From Clostridium sp. CAG:221 (lineage in GTDB: Bacteria; Bacillota; Clostridia; Clostridiales; Clostridiaceae), in NCBI GenBank assembly GCA_000435835.1, contig FR883366.1, forward strand, positions 1 to 64,000: a DNA stretch of 64,000 nt, written 5' to 3'. The notes beneath the pieces are model-generated. The model saw only the letters and a program-made list of their open reading frames with translations. It ran no database searches and was not told where the DNA came from. The stretch's first letter is position 1; each line of letters starts with the position of its first letter. Shown here in pieces: positions 44,266 to 53,972 of the stretch. The position numbers and the translations under genes were made by a program.

Positions 44266-44969
44266 TGGAAAAATTAGAAATGATGTACGAAGGTAAAGCA
44301 AAGAAAATATATGCTACAGATAAAGCTGATGAAGTAATTGTATATTACAAAGATGATGCAACTGCTTTCAATGGAGAAAAGAAAGGTCAAATAGAAGATA
44401 AAGGTGTAATGAATAATGCTATAACAGCTACATTATTTGAAATTTTAGCACAAAATGGAGTACCAACTCACTTTATTGAAAAGTTAAATGATAGAGAACA
44501 ATTATGTAAGAAGGTAGAAATAGTACCTCTAGAAGTAATAGTTAGAAATGTGGCAGCTGGTTCAATGGCTAAGAGATTAGGATTAGAAGAAGGAACAGAG
44601 CTTAAGACTACAGTATTTGAATTATCATATAAAGATGATTCTCTAGGAGATCCATTAATAAATGACTATCATGCAGTAGCTATAGGAGCAACTACATTTG
44701 AAGAGTTAAATAAAATATATGAATTAACAGCAAAAATTAACGAAGTTTTAAAGGGATTATTCTTAAAAGCTAACATTAATCTTATAGACTTTAAATTAGA
44801 GTTTGGAAGATATAACGGAGAAATAGTTTTAGCAGATGAAATTTCACCAGATACTTGCAGATTCTGGGATGCAACAACTGGAGAAAAGCTTGATAAAGAT
44901 AGATTTAGAAGAGACTTAGGAAATGTTAAAGATGCCTACGTTGAAATATTAAGCAGACTTTCTAAGTAA
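44265..44969 (+). CDS. purC: SAICAR synthetase
   Basis: Joins aspartate to CAIR with ATP. 234 residues, the normal bacterial length: MYEGKAKKIYAT near the N-terminus (phosphate loop), VIVRNVAAGSMAKRLG (about 94-109), DPLINDYHAV and LADEISPDTCRFWD. Translation is coupled to purE through the TAATG overlap. Confidence 0.96.
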   Translation: MEKLEMMYEGKAKKIYATDKADEVIVYYKDDATAFNGEKKGQIEDKGVMNNAITATLFEILAQNGVPTHFIEKLNDREQLCKKVEIVPLEVIVRNVAAGSMAKRLGLEEGTELKTTVFELSYKDDSLGDPLINDYHAVAIGATTFEELNKIYELTAKINEVLKGLFLKANINLIDFKLEFGRYNGEIVLADEISPDTCRFWDATTGEKLDKDRFRRDLGNVKDAYVEILSRLSK

Positions 44970-44991
44970 AAAGATTTCGGGGGTATTAAGG

Positions 44992-46413
44992 ATGAGTCTT
45001 AAGGTAGACAATATTATAATGGATCCAAGCAATGATAAATTTAAAGATGAATGTGGTGTGTTTGGTGTTTATTCAAATAGGGAAATGGATGTTGCTTCAA
45101 TGACTTATTATGGATTATATGCACTTCAACATAGAGGACAAGAAAGTGCGGGAATAGCAGTTGCCAATGGCACTGAAATAAATATGCATAAAGGAATGGG
45201 GCTTATTACAGAAGCCTTTTCACAAGAAAGTCTTGCAACCTTAAAAGGAAATGTAGCTATTGGACATGTTAGATATTCAACATCTGGTGATACAAGAATA
45301 GAAAATGCTCAACCACTTTTAAGTCAAAGCAAATTAGGATCTATTGCAATGGCTCATAATGGAACGCTTGTTAATGCAGATGTTATAAGAGAGTTATTGG
45401 AAGAGGCTGGACATGTGTTCCATACATCAATAGATTCAGAAGTTATAGCAAACCTTATAGCTAGAGGAGCTAAGAAAGGTGTTGAAAAAGCAATTTTAGA
45501 TGCTATTCAGGCAGTAAGAGGTTCTTTTGCCATGGTTATCTTAACAGAAAATAAGCTTATAGGTGTTAGAGATCCACACGGAATAAGACCTTTATGTTTA
45601 GGAAAGATTGATGAAGGATATATCTTATCATCAGAAAGTTGTGCCCTTGATGCTGTTGGTGCAGAACTAGTTAGAGATATCGAACCAGGTGAAATAATAG
45701 TTATAGATGAAAATGGTATTAATTCATACAGATATTCAGAAAATACTCAATGTCAAACATGTGCATTTGAATATATATATTTTGCAAGACCAGATTCAGT
45801 AATTGATGGGCTTGATGTACATGAAACAAGAGTAAAAGCTGGTGAACAATTATATAAAGAACATAATATTGAAGCAGATGTGGTTGTGGCAGTACCTGAT
45901 TCAGGAATACCGGCAGCCATAGGATATTCAAAAGCTTCAGGAATACCATATGATACAGGTTTTGTTAAAAATAGATACGTTGGTAGAACATTTATTACAC
46001 CATCTCAAGAAATTAGAGAAAGAGCAGTAGCAGTAAAGTTAAATCCATTAAAAGCTAATGTAAGAAATAGAAGGGTAATATTAATAGATGATTCTATTGT
46101 AAGAGGGACAACTTCTAAGCATTTAGTTGAATCTTTAAGAAGGGCAGGAGCAAAGGAAGTACACTTCTTAGTAGCTTCACCTGTAGTTAAATTCCCATGT
46201 TATTTTGGAATAGATACTCCATATAGAAAAGATTTAATAGGAGCTAATCATTCATTAGAAGAAATAAGAGAAGCTATCGGATGTGATTCTATTGGATATT
46301 TATCAATGGAAGGCATGTATAAATGCTTTAAAGAAGATCAAGGATACTGTGTAGGTTGCTTTAGCGGTGTATACCCTGTGGCAACACCAATTGAAAGTGA
46401 AAAAGGTGTTTAA
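44992..46413 (+). CDS. purF: Amidophosphoribosyltransferase
   Basis: First committed step: PRPP plus glutamine to phosphoribosylamine. 473 residues. The propeptide (1-20) ends before the nucleophile Cys21 (KDECGVFG). The glutaminase domain has ALQHRGQESAGI and GHVRYSTSG; the PRT domain has VILIDDSIVRGTT. The four Fe-S cysteines of the Bacillus-type enzyme are visible (CAFEYIYFARPDS, KFPCYFGID, YCVGCFSG), so an oxygen-sensitive [4Fe-4S] form is expected. GGGGGTATTAAGG precedes the ATG. Confidence 0.96.
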   Translation: MSLKVDNIIMDPSNDKFKDECGVFGVYSNREMDVASMTYYGLYALQHRGQESAGIAVANGTEINMHKGMGLITEAFSQESLATLKGNVAIGHVRYSTSGDTRIENAQPLLSQSKLGSIAMAHNGTLVNADVIRELLEEAGHVFHTSIDSEVIANLIARGAKKGVEKAILDAIQAVRGSFAMVILTENKLIGVRDPHGIRPLCLGKIDEGYILSSESCALDAVGAELVRDIEPGEIIVIDENGINSYRYSENTQCQTCAFEYIYFARPDSVIDGLDVHETRVKAGEQLYKEHNIEADVVVAVPDSGIPAAIGYSKASGIPYDTGFVKNRYVGRTFITPSQEIRERAVAVKLNPLKANVRNRRVILIDDSIVRGTTSKHLVESLRRAGAKEVHFLVASPVVKFPCYFGIDTPYRKDLIGANHSLEEIREAIGCDSIGYLSMEGMYKCFKEDQGYCVGCFSGVYPVATPIESEKGV

Positions 46414-46431
46414 GAAAGGTAGTGTTTTATA

Positions 46432-47433
46432 ATGATAACTTATAAAGAAGCTGGAGTTAATATAGAAGAGGGTTATAAGTCAGTAAAGCTTATAAAAGAA
46501 TATGCAAGTAGGACAATGAGTCAATATGTTTTAAATGGTCTTGGAAGCTTTGCTGGAATGGTTGAATTACCAGAAGGGTATAAGAAGCCAGTGCTAGTAT
46601 CAGGAACAGATGGAGTTGGTACTAAATTAGAGTTAGCTTTTAAAACAAAGAAATATGACACAGTAGGTATTGATTGTGTTGCTATGTGCGTTAACGATAT
46701 TTTATGTCATGGTGCAAAGCCATTATTCTTCTTAGATTATATAGCATGTGGAAAGCTAGAAGCAGAAGTTGCTGCCGATTTAGTTAAAGGAGTATCAGAT
46801 GGATGTGTAGAATCAGGTTGTGCTTTAATTGGTGGAGAAACTGCTGAAATGCCAGGGTTCTATAAAGAAGGAGAATATGATATTGCAGGTTTTGCTGTAG
46901 GTATTGTAGATAAGGATAAAATCATCAATGGAAAAGACATTAAGCCAGGTGACAAGCTTATAGGTATAGCTTCATCAGGAGTACATTCTAATGGATTTTC
47001 TTTAGTAAGAAAACTATATACTGATTTAAATGAAGAGTTTAATGGTGAAGAGGTATGGAAGACGCTTATTACACCAACTAAATTATATGTAAAGCCAGTA
47101 TTAAGCTTAATTGAAAAGTTTAATATTAAAGGGATGAGCCATATAACAGGTGGTGGATTTATAGAAAATGTTCCAAGAATGTTTAATGGAGCAGAGCTTA
47201 CAGCTGAAATAAGAAAAGACAGCTATCCATTGCCAGCAATCTTTGAAGATATGATTAGCAGAGGCGTTGCTAGAGATCATATGTATAATACATTTAACAT
47301 GGGTATAGGATTTGTTTTATGTGTAAATGAAGCTGATGTACAAGCTATTTTAAATGAATTAGAAGCTATGGGCGAAAAGGCATACGAAATTGGCGTTGTT
47401 ACAGCTGGAGGTGAAGGAGTTTGCTTAAAATAG
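46432..47433 (+). CDS. purM: AIR synthetase (FGAM cyclo-ligase)
   Basis: Closes the imidazole ring with ATP. 333 residues: VSGTDGVGTKLELA (about 56-69), CVAMCVNDILCHGAKPLFFLDY, ALIGGETAEMPGFY, SSGVHSNGFSLVRK and MSHITGGGFIENVPR. The usual C-terminus is kept; the last 13 bases overlap purN, whose ribosome site lies inside this gene. Confidence 0.96.
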   Translation: MITYKEAGVNIEEGYKSVKLIKEYASRTMSQYVLNGLGSFAGMVELPEGYKKPVLVSGTDGVGTKLELAFKTKKYDTVGIDCVAMCVNDILCHGAKPLFFLDYIACGKLEAEVAADLVKGVSDGCVESGCALIGGETAEMPGFYKEGEYDIAGFAVGIVDKDKIINGKDIKPGDKLIGIASSGVHSNGFSLVRKLYTDLNEEFNGEEVWKTLITPTKLYVKPVLSLIEKFNIKGMSHITGGGFIENVPRMFNGAELTAEIRKDSYPLPAIFEDMISRGVARDHMYNTFNMGIGFVLCVNEADVQAILNELEAMGEKAYEIGVVTAGGEGVCLK

Positions 47434-48023
47434 CAGTAGTTGTATCTGGTGGAGGTTCTAACCTCCAGTCAATTTTAGATTATGAAAACAAAAACTATCA
47501 AGTGGAAATGGTTATTGGCAGTAAGGAAGGTATTTATGGCTTGGAAAGAGCAAAAAATGCAGGTGTTGAAACTTTTGTTGTATCTAAAAAAGAATATGGC
47601 AGTGAAGTTTCAAATAAAATACTAGAGCTGACTAAAGGTAAAGTAGACTTAATAGTTTTAGCAGGATATCTTTCAATTTTGGATGGGGAAATACTGAGAG
47701 AATTTAAAAATAGAATAATCAACATCCATCCATCATTAATTCCAAGCTTTTGCGGTGATAAGATGTATGGAATGCATGTTCATAATGCAGTAAAGAAATC
47801 AGGGGTAAGATACACAGGATGTACGGTGCATTTTGTTAATGAAGAAGTAGATGGTGGAGCAATCATCTTACAAGAAACAGTACCAGTGTATTTTGAAGAT
47901 ACTGCAGAAGATATACAAAAAAGAGTATTAGTACAAGAGCATAAATTGTTACCAAAGGCAATAGAGCTTATTGGTCATAAGAAAATTCAAATAATAGACG
48001 GAATAGTAAAGATTGGTAAATAG
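47421..48023 (+). CDS. purN: GAR transformylase (folate-dependent)
   Basis: Transfers formyl from 10-formyl-THF to GAR. 200 residues: VVVSGGGSNLQSILD at the N-terminus, the catalytic Asn and His in INIHPSLIPSF, and the Asp in GCTVHFVNEEVDGG. The start is TTG (47421), with GGTGAAGGAG within the end of purM, so translation is coupled. Normal length. Confidence 0.95.
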   Translation: MLKIAVVVSGGGSNLQSILDYENKNYQVEMVIGSKEGIYGLERAKNAGVETFVVSKKEYGSEVSNKILELTKGKVDLIVLAGYLSILDGEILREFKNRIINIHPSLIPSFCGDKMYGMHVHNAVKKSGVRYTGCTVHFVNEEVDGGAIILQETVPVYFEDTAEDIQKRVLVQEHKLLPKAIELIGHKKIQIIDGIVKIGK

Positions 48024-48035
48024 GAGGCTTTTTAT

Positions 48036-49538
48036 ATGATTAAGAGAGCGTTAATTAGTGTGTTCAACAAAGAGGGTATATTAGATTTTTCTAAATTCTT
48101 ATCAGAAAATGGTGTTGAAATAATTTCAACAGGAGGAACTTACAAGCATTTAAAGGATAATGGGTTAAAGGTTACTGAAGTTAATGAAGTAACAAATTTC
48201 CCAGAAATGTTAGATGGAAGAGTTAAAACATTACATCCTATTATTCATGCTGGTATTCTTGCAATAAGAGATAATGAAGAGCATATGGAAACTATCAAGG
48301 AAAGAAATATAGATACTATTGATATGGTAATAGTTAATTTATATCCATTCTTTGAAAAGGTTAGAGAAAATTTATCTTTTGAAGAAAAAGTTGAATTCAT
48401 TGATATTGGTGGACCAACAATGCTAAGAGCAGCAGCTAAAAACTTCCAAGATGTTGTAGTTATTTCAGATGTAGCTGACTATGAAGCTGTTATGAATGAA
48501 ATAAAGGAAACTGGCGATGTAAGTTATGCTTTAAGAAAGAAATTAGCAGGAAAAGTATTTAATCTTATGAGTGCATATGATGCAGCTATTTCTAACTTCC
48601 TATTAGGAGATGAAGAATATCCAGAATACCTTTCAGTATCATATAAGAAGAAACAATCTTTAAGATATGGTGAAAATCCACATCAAAGTGCAGCATATTA
48701 CACATCAACTGAATTTGATGGAGCTATGGAAGACTTTGAAGTTTTAAATGGTAAAGAGTTATCTTATAACAATATTAAAGATTTAGATATTGCTTGGAAA
48801 GTAGCTAATGAATTTGAAGAAATAGCTTGTTGTGCATTAAAACATAATACTCCTTGTGGTGTAGCTATTGGAGAGTCTGTTTTAGAAGTTTATAAAAAAG
48901 CTCATGATGTAGATCCAGATTCAATCTTTGGAGGAATTGTAGCAATTAATAGAACTATTGATAAGGCAACTGCAGAAGAGATGTCTAAGATATTCTTAGA
49001 AGTTATTGCAGCTCCAGGATATGATGAAGAGGCTTTAGAAGTATTAAGAGCTAAAAAGAATTTAAGAGTAATTAAATGTAATACTAAACCATGTGCTAAA
49101 AAATATATGGTAACAGTTGATGGTGGTATTTTAGTTCAAGAAGAAGACACTAAGCTTTTAGATGAAGTGAAAGTTGTAACTGAAAAAGCTCCAACTGATG
49201 AAGAAATGAGAGATATGATCTTTGGTATGAAGGTTGTTAAATATGTTAAATCTAATGCCATAGTAACAGTGAAGGACGGAGTTGCTGTTGGTATTGGAGG
49301 TGGACAAGTTAATAGAATTTGGCCAACACAAGATGCACTTAGAAGAGGCCAAGGGGCAACTATACTAGCTTCAGATGCATTCTTCCCATTTAATGATATT
49401 GTTGATGAATGTGCTAAGTATGGTATAAAGGCAATAATTCAACCAGGTGGATCAATAAGAGATCAATTATCAATAGATGCCTGCAATAAACATGGAATTG
49501 CTATGGTATTTACAGGAGTAAGACACTTTAAACACTAA
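48036..49538 (+). CDS. purH: Bifunctional AICAR transformylase/IMP cyclohydrolase
   Basis: The last two steps to IMP. 500 residues. The N-terminal cyclohydrolase (MGS-like fold, about 1-190) shows EIISTGGTYKHLK and GRVKTLHPIIHAGIL. The C-terminal transformylase shows KKQSLRYGENPHQSAAYY, CALKHNTPCGVAIG and ASDAFFPFNDIVD. GGAGGCTTTTT precedes the ATG, 12 bases after purN. Confidence 0.96.
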   Translation: MIKRALISVFNKEGILDFSKFLSENGVEIISTGGTYKHLKDNGLKVTEVNEVTNFPEMLDGRVKTLHPIIHAGILAIRDNEEHMETIKERNIDTIDMVIVNLYPFFEKVRENLSFEEKVEFIDIGGPTMLRAAAKNFQDVVVISDVADYEAVMNEIKETGDVSYALRKKLAGKVFNLMSAYDAAISNFLLGDEEYPEYLSVSYKKKQSLRYGENPHQSAAYYTSTEFDGAMEDFEVLNGKELSYNNIKDLDIAWKVANEFEEIACCALKHNTPCGVAIGESVLEVYKKAHDVDPDSIFGGIVAINRTIDKATAEEMSKIFLEVIAAPGYDEEALEVLRAKKNLRVIKCNTKPCAKKYMVTVDGGILVQEEDTKLLDEVKVVTEKAPTDEEMRDMIFGMKVVKYVKSNAIVTVKDGVAVGIGGGQVNRIWPTQDALRRGQGATILASDAFFPFNDIVDECAKYGIKAIIQPGGSIRDQLSIDACNKHGIAMVFTGVRHFKH

Positions 49539-49546
49539 TTAGGTTA

Positions 49547-49712
49547 ATGATGAATTATGAATTACGAATTATGAATTAAGGATGAAATTCATAGAATTTC
49601 TGAAAATATAATTTTTTGAACTTCCTAGAAGTTCATTCCGCAATTCATCATTCATCACTCATCATTCATCATTATCTAAGTTCGTAATTCATAATTCGTA
49701 ATTTTCATATGA
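49547..49712. repeat. Hairpin-forming intergenic repeat between purH and purD
   Basis: Outer inverted copies of a 19-base sequence, AATTACGAATTATGAATTA (49560-49578) and its exact complement (49685-49703). Inside are two small palindromes (GAAATTC-ATA-GAATTTC; GAACTTC-CTA-GAAGTTC) and a TCATTCATCA direct-repeat tract (49645-49672). The whole ~160 bases can fold into a cruciform. Long inverted ends without coding capacity resemble a MITE-like element. It splits an otherwise tightly packed operon; purD keeps its own GGAGG at the element's edge. Confidence 0.7.
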
Positions 49713-49725
49713 TGGAGGATTTAAA

Positions 49726-50976
49726 ATGAAAGTTTTATTAGTTGGTTCTGGTGGTAGAGAGCATGCATTGGCTTGGAAGATGGCTAAAAGCAATAAGGTT
49801 TCTAAGATATTTGTAGCTCCTGGTAATGGTGGAACTGCCATAGAAAATAAATGTGAAAATATAAATATAACAGATATAGATGAATTAGTTGTTTTTGCTA
49901 AGAATAATGATATAGCACTAACTGTAGTTGGACCAGAAGACCCATTAACTAAAGGGATTACAGATAAATTTAAGGAAGCTGGCCTAAAATGTTTTGGGCC
50001 AGATAAAAATGGTGCACAGCTGGAAGGTAGCAAAAGCTTTTCTAAAGACTTTATGAAAAAGTATGGAGTTAAAACTGCCAAGTACGGTACTTTTACTGAC
50101 TGTAATGAAGCAAAATCATATTTAGAAAGCTGTGAATACCCAATAGTTATCAAAGCTGATGGTTTAGCAGCTGGTAAAGGTGTTGTTATAGCAGAAACTA
50201 AAGAGATGGCTTTAAATACCATCGATGATTTTATGGTATCTGACATATTTAAAGGTGCTGGACAAAAGGTTGTTATAGAAGAGTTCTTGGAAGGTGTAGA
50301 AGCATCAATACTTTCAATTTGTGATGGTAAAACTATAATACCTTTTATTTCAGCTAAAGACCATAAGCAAATTTTTGATGGTAACAATGGTCCAAACACT
50401 GGAGGTATGGGAGTTGTGGCTCCAAACCCATACGTTACAGAAGAGGTAATGAAGGATTTTGAAGAAAATATCATGACAAAGACTTTAAATGGTATTAAGG
50501 AAGAAGGCTTTGATTTTAAAGGAATAATTTTCTTTGGACTAATGATTACTAAAAAGGGAACTTACCTTTTAGAGTATAATGTAAGAATGGGAGATCCTGA
50601 AACTCAATCAGTTTTATCTTTAATGGAAAGTGATTTAGTGGAGCTTATTGAAGCAGCACTAGAACAAAGGTTAAATGAAGTGAAAGTTAAATGGATGGAT
50701 GGGTCTTGTGTTAATGTGGTTTTAGCATCAGATGGATATCCAGGAAGTTTTGAAAAAGGCTTTGAAATTACCATTGATGAATCTATAAAAGATAAAGTGT
50801 TTTTAGCAGGAGCACAGCTACAAGACGAAGTTTTAAGAACTAGCGGTGGTAGAGTATTATCTGTTGTTGGTTTAGGAACTACAGTAGAAGAAGCAAGAAA
50901 AGATGCATATGAAAAAGTGGAGTTAGTTAACTTCCAAGGGAAATACTATAGAAAAGATATTGGCATAGCAAAATAA
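49726..50976 (+). CDS. purD: GAR synthetase (phosphoribosylamine-glycine ligase)
   Basis: ATP-grasp ligase joining glycine to phosphoribosylamine. 416 residues: VLLVGSGGREHALAWKMA at the N-terminus, YPIVIKADGLAAGKGVVIA (about 143-161), KQIFDGNNGPNTGGMG and YNVRMGDPETQ. Length normal. Last gene of the pur operon; TGGAGG lies 8 bases upstream, just past the inverted repeat, and a terminator follows. Confidence 0.96.
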   Translation: MKVLLVGSGGREHALAWKMAKSNKVSKIFVAPGNGGTAIENKCENINITDIDELVVFAKNNDIALTVVGPEDPLTKGITDKFKEAGLKCFGPDKNGAQLEGSKSFSKDFMKKYGVKTAKYGTFTDCNEAKSYLESCEYPIVIKADGLAAGKGVVIAETKEMALNTIDDFMVSDIFKGAGQKVVIEEFLEGVEASILSICDGKTIIPFISAKDHKQIFDGNNGPNTGGMGVVAPNPYVTEEVMKDFEENIMTKTLNGIKEEGFDFKGIIFFGLMITKKGTYLLEYNVRMGDPETQSVLSLMESDLVELIEAALEQRLNEVKVKWMDGSCVNVVLASDGYPGSFEKGFEITIDESIKDKVFLAGAQLQDEVLRTSGGRVLSVVGLGTTVEEARKDAYEKVELVNFQGKYYRKDIGIAK

Positions 50977-51030
50977 AAGTATTTTTTTACCCTATAATAG
51001 TAAATTTATAAATATGGTCAATAATGAGTA

Positions 51031-51062
51031 AAAACGGATTAGTAATAATCCGTTTTTTTTTA
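51031..51062 (+). terminator. Intrinsic terminator of the purine operon
   Basis: AAAACGGATT / AATCCGTTTT with a 6-base loop, followed by a run of T. Confidence 0.9.
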
Positions 51063-51137
51063 CTATAGCAATTTATGAATTAAATTATATCTTTATGAAT
51101 AGTATATACTGCAAATAAAAAAGCAATGAGGAGAGCT

Positions 51138-51740
51138 ATGAAGAAGAAAATTGTTAGTGTAATAGTAGCAATTATTTCAGTGGCTTGTTTTATTGGATGT
51201 AGTAGGTCAGCTGATAAAGAAAAGGTAGACATAGAGTCAATAAAAGAGCAAGTACGGGCAGAGCTTGAAGAGGAAAATAAGAAAGCTAAGGAAGAAGAGG
51301 AGGAAAAACGTCAAGAGGAAGAACGGATTAAAGAACAAGTTAAGGAAGAGGTAGAACGACAAAACGCTAAAAATGATAATAAGGATGTAAATATTAATAT
51401 AACTGAGGATTCTAAACCAGATCCGGTGATTATTGTGCAAGAAAAACCACAGCCTGTATATTATAGTAGTGATTTTATTTTTCCACAAAGTAGCACTGAA
51501 TATTTATCTCAAAGTCAAGTAAGTAGCCTTTCAGATTATCAACTTGGCATAGCAAGAAACGAAATTTATGCAAGACATGGATATATATTTAAGTTAGATA
51601 GATTTAAAAGTTATTTTGAATCACAAAGCTGGTATGTACCAAGGTACTCAGATGCCAGCAGCATAAGTTTAAATGAAATTGAAACGTATAATGTTGCCCT
51701 TATTAAGGCTGAGGAAGATAGTAGGGGAATACAGTGGTAA
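51138..51740 (+). CDS. YARHG-domain lipoprotein
   Basis: A 200-residue surface lipoprotein. The lipid signal (1-21) has lipobox CFIGC. A highly charged Glu/Lys helix (about 35-90) is probably a coiled coil or wall spacer. The C-terminal YARHG domain (about 115-185) contains LGIARNEIYARHGYIF and SWYVPRYSD. YARHG is an extracellular domain of unknown function, often on peptidase- or wall-linked proteins. ATG 51138 has GAGGAG 4-5 bases upstream; ATG 51126 overlaps this site. Confidence 0.85.
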   Translation: MKKKIVSVIVAIISVACFIGCSRSADKEKVDIESIKEQVRAELEEENKKAKEEEEEKRQEEERIKEQVKEEVERQNAKNDNKDVNINITEDSKPDPVIIVQEKPQPVYYSSDFIFPQSSTEYLSQSQVSSLSDYQLGIARNEIYARHGYIFKLDRFKSYFESQSWYVPRYSDASSISLNEIETYNVALIKAEEDSRGIQW

Positions 51741-51761
51741 TTTTAAAGATATTAGATGAGC

Positions 51762-51793
51762 AAAAGCGGAGTATGAACAATCCGCTTTTTTAC
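51762..51793 (+). terminator. Intrinsic terminator
   Basis: AAAAGCGGA / TCCGCTTTTTT with a 10-base loop. Confidence 0.8.
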
Positions 51794-51980
51794 GTTCTTT
51801 ATTATTGAAATATTTATATAGGAATAAATAACATTCTTTAGTTTTAAGATTTGCCTCTGTTAGAATACTTCATTGGTGTATTTTGTGTTAAAATGTATAT
51901 AAAATGCCCAGGTTTTATTTTATCTTTTTTTATTATAGCCTATCATGAAAAGTAGGAATATAATGACAGACTGTAAGTGT

Positions 51981-52820
51981 TTAATTAGCAGGTGTAGCAA
52001 TAAGCCATTGTTGTACATCTTGATCTTCAGGTAATATTTTTTTGTCAAGCCACATATAGAAGAATCTTTCAGCAGGTACTATATGATAGCCATCTTGCAT
52101 ATGATCAGAAGTATCATATGGATCAGCAAGGATTATTACATCATCTCCAAAAGAATCAGTACCCATAGTATCATAACCAATTATATTTGACCAATGCCCT
52201 GCCCAGTCTATCCATTCTACCATTATAGGAGTATTATCTTTAAGGTTAGTTATAACCCAGTCTCTAAAAAGAGTAGGATCATCAAATGTATATCCACCTT
52301 CTAGAGTTCCTTCATTTAAGCTTGAAGTAACATTCCAACCTATTTGCTCAAAGAAGCTAACCATTCTATCAGTAGAAGTTCCATATTCACCGCGTTCATT
52401 AGCAACACCAGGATCTTCTGTATTATTGTTATTTAAATCTTTATGGCATTTCATCATTTCAGAAATTTGAAGCTCATCATAATTTTTTTCACCAAAATGC
52501 TCTAAAACCATAAGTGCAGTTGCAGGTCCACATGTATACTCTTTAGTTTGTTGATATGTCTTAAATTTGGGTAAAATAGTAAGTGTATCAGTAGATTTTA
52601 AATTATAAACGTCTAATTGGGCAAAGTACTTTGAATTTAAGTGATCTCCTGAGTTAGCATAAGAAGATGCGCCTTGAGATGTAGTATCATATCCTTCAGG
52701 ATAAGAAATGATGTTATCCGCTACTGATGTGCTAGATACCTCATTAGAATTATTTTTAGCACAGCTTGTAAAACTTAAACCTAATAAAACTGCTGAAGTT
52801 AAAGTTATTATCTTTTTCAT
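51981..52820 (-). CDS. C39-like cysteine peptidase lipoprotein
   Basis: A 279-residue secreted lipoprotein: signal 1-19 with lipobox SFTSC. The papain-like C39 domain has the catalytic Cys in KEYTCGPATALMVL (about 96-109), His in WAGHWSNIIGYD and a likely Asp in ILADPYDTSD. Stand-alone C39-like proteins cleave unknown wall or peptide substrates; no transporter is adjacent, so leader processing of a bacteriocin is unlikely. GGGGGAATT precedes the ATG on the minus strand. Confidence 0.8.
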   Translation of the reverse strand: MKKIITLTSAVLLGLSFTSCAKNNSNEVSSTSVADNIISYPEGYDTTSQGASSYANSGDHLNSKYFAQLDVYNLKSTDTLTILPKFKTYQQTKEYTCGPATALMVLEHFGEKNYDELQISEMMKCHKDLNNNNTEDPGVANERGEYGTSTDRMVSFFEQIGWNVTSSLNEGTLEGGYTFDDPTLFRDWVITNLKDNTPIMVEWIDWAGHWSNIIGYDTMGTDSFGDDVIILADPYDTSDHMQDGYHIVPAERFFYMWLDKKILPEDQDVQQWLIATPAN

Positions 52821-53000
52821 TCATAATTCCCCCTATTTAAATAAAATATTACATACTTTTACAATAATAACATATAATGAATATATATGCAATCATTTGA
52901 ATAGTTGAAAACTATTAAGTTTCTTGATGAAGAAAAAAATATCATATACAAATTTTCATATAGGAATATAATATATTATTAATATCATTGAGGAAAAGTA

Positions 53001-53846
53001 ATGAGGCATAAATATAAAAAACATCATAAAGTAGGGAAAAAGAATATATCTGAAAAAGATCAAAAAATTTTATATTTATTAAATATTCAGTTGCAAGCAA
53101 TAATGATATATTTAACTGCAGATGTATTCTTTTGTAATTTTGCACTTATATTACTTGAATCAGCATGTGGCAATAAATCAGACCATAAGCCCAATGAAAA
53201 TGTATTTTTAGTTAATGGTTGTGTTTTAGCACTTATAGCTAGTATATTAATATCCCATGTAAGTTTTACGGCTTATGAGAATATACACTTTAGAGATTTA
53301 AATGGGGAAATTGATTATAGTACCAATCCAGAAGAAAGTATAGCAATTTCTTCCTTATATCTAATATTACTTTTTTTTATTAATTTAATTGGTGCTATAG
53401 AGTTATACAAAAGAGTGAACATTTGCACAATAAAAATAACTCCTCAATGGACTGTGGTATTAAAGATTCAGCTTCAAGCATATAAAATTAGATTTTTAGG
53501 AGATTTTTCATTTTTAATTGCTACTTTAGAAAGTTTTGAACTTATAAATAGTAAGTATGATAATAGTAAAAGTAATGGTAAAAGTAATATTCAAAATCCA
53601 GATATTCCAGCATTAATTGGAGCATGTTTATACTTAGTTGAAAGAATTATGTTATTGTATGTAAGTTATCAAGTGTATTCACACTTAGTTAATGAGTGTG
53701 GTGATGTTATAGATTCTAAATACTTAGAACCTAATAAGCTTGCCATATTAGCAAATATAATAGGGATTATTGCAAATAGTATTTCTTTACAAGCTTTTAT
53801 AGAAATTTATAAGAGAAATGTTGATAGACCTATATTTGGAAGATGA
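53001..53846 (+). CDS. Multi-pass membrane protein of unknown function
   Basis: A 281-residue protein I do not recognise. The basic N-terminus (RHKYKKHHKVGKK) is followed by hydrophobic segments at about 32-53, 70-90, 115-137, 165-180, 202-228 and 245-268. Short Lys/Asn-rich loops lie between. GAGGAAAAG precedes the ATG; a strong hairpin closes it, so it is a single-gene unit. No catalytic motif seen. Confidence 0.7.
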   Translation: MRHKYKKHHKVGKKNISEKDQKILYLLNIQLQAIMIYLTADVFFCNFALILLESACGNKSDHKPNENVFLVNGCVLALIASILISHVSFTAYENIHFRDLNGEIDYSTNPEESIAISSLYLILLFFINLIGAIELYKRVNICTIKITPQWTVVLKIQLQAYKIRFLGDFSFLIATLESFELINSKYDNSKSNGKSNIQNPDIPALIGACLYLVERIMLLYVSYQVYSHLVNECGDVIDSKYLEPNKLAILANIIGIIANSISLQAFIEIYKRNVDRPIFGR

Positions 53847-53898
53847 AAAATCAAACTTTATTGTTATAGAAGTGTAAAAATAAAGTTTGATTTTTTAC
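53846..53898 (+). terminator. Intrinsic terminator with long loop
   Basis: AAAATCAAACTTTA / TAAAGTTTGATTTTTT across a 20-base loop. Confidence 0.75.
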
Positions 53899-53972
53899 TT
53901 TTAATAAAATAGACATAATAATAATATGATATATAGATATAAGATTTTTAAGGTATATTAAAGGAGCATAGT

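Noticed and set aside
49645..49672. TCATTCATCA repeats as a possible CRISPR-like array
   Set aside because: Units are too short and adjacent, there are no spacers and no cas genes; better seen as part of the intergenic repeat.
49689..50474. Long open frame on the minus strand opposite purD
   Set aside because: It has a Ser/Pro/Thr-rich composition typical of an antisense shadow, no ribosome site and no recognisable motif; purD on the other strand is certain.
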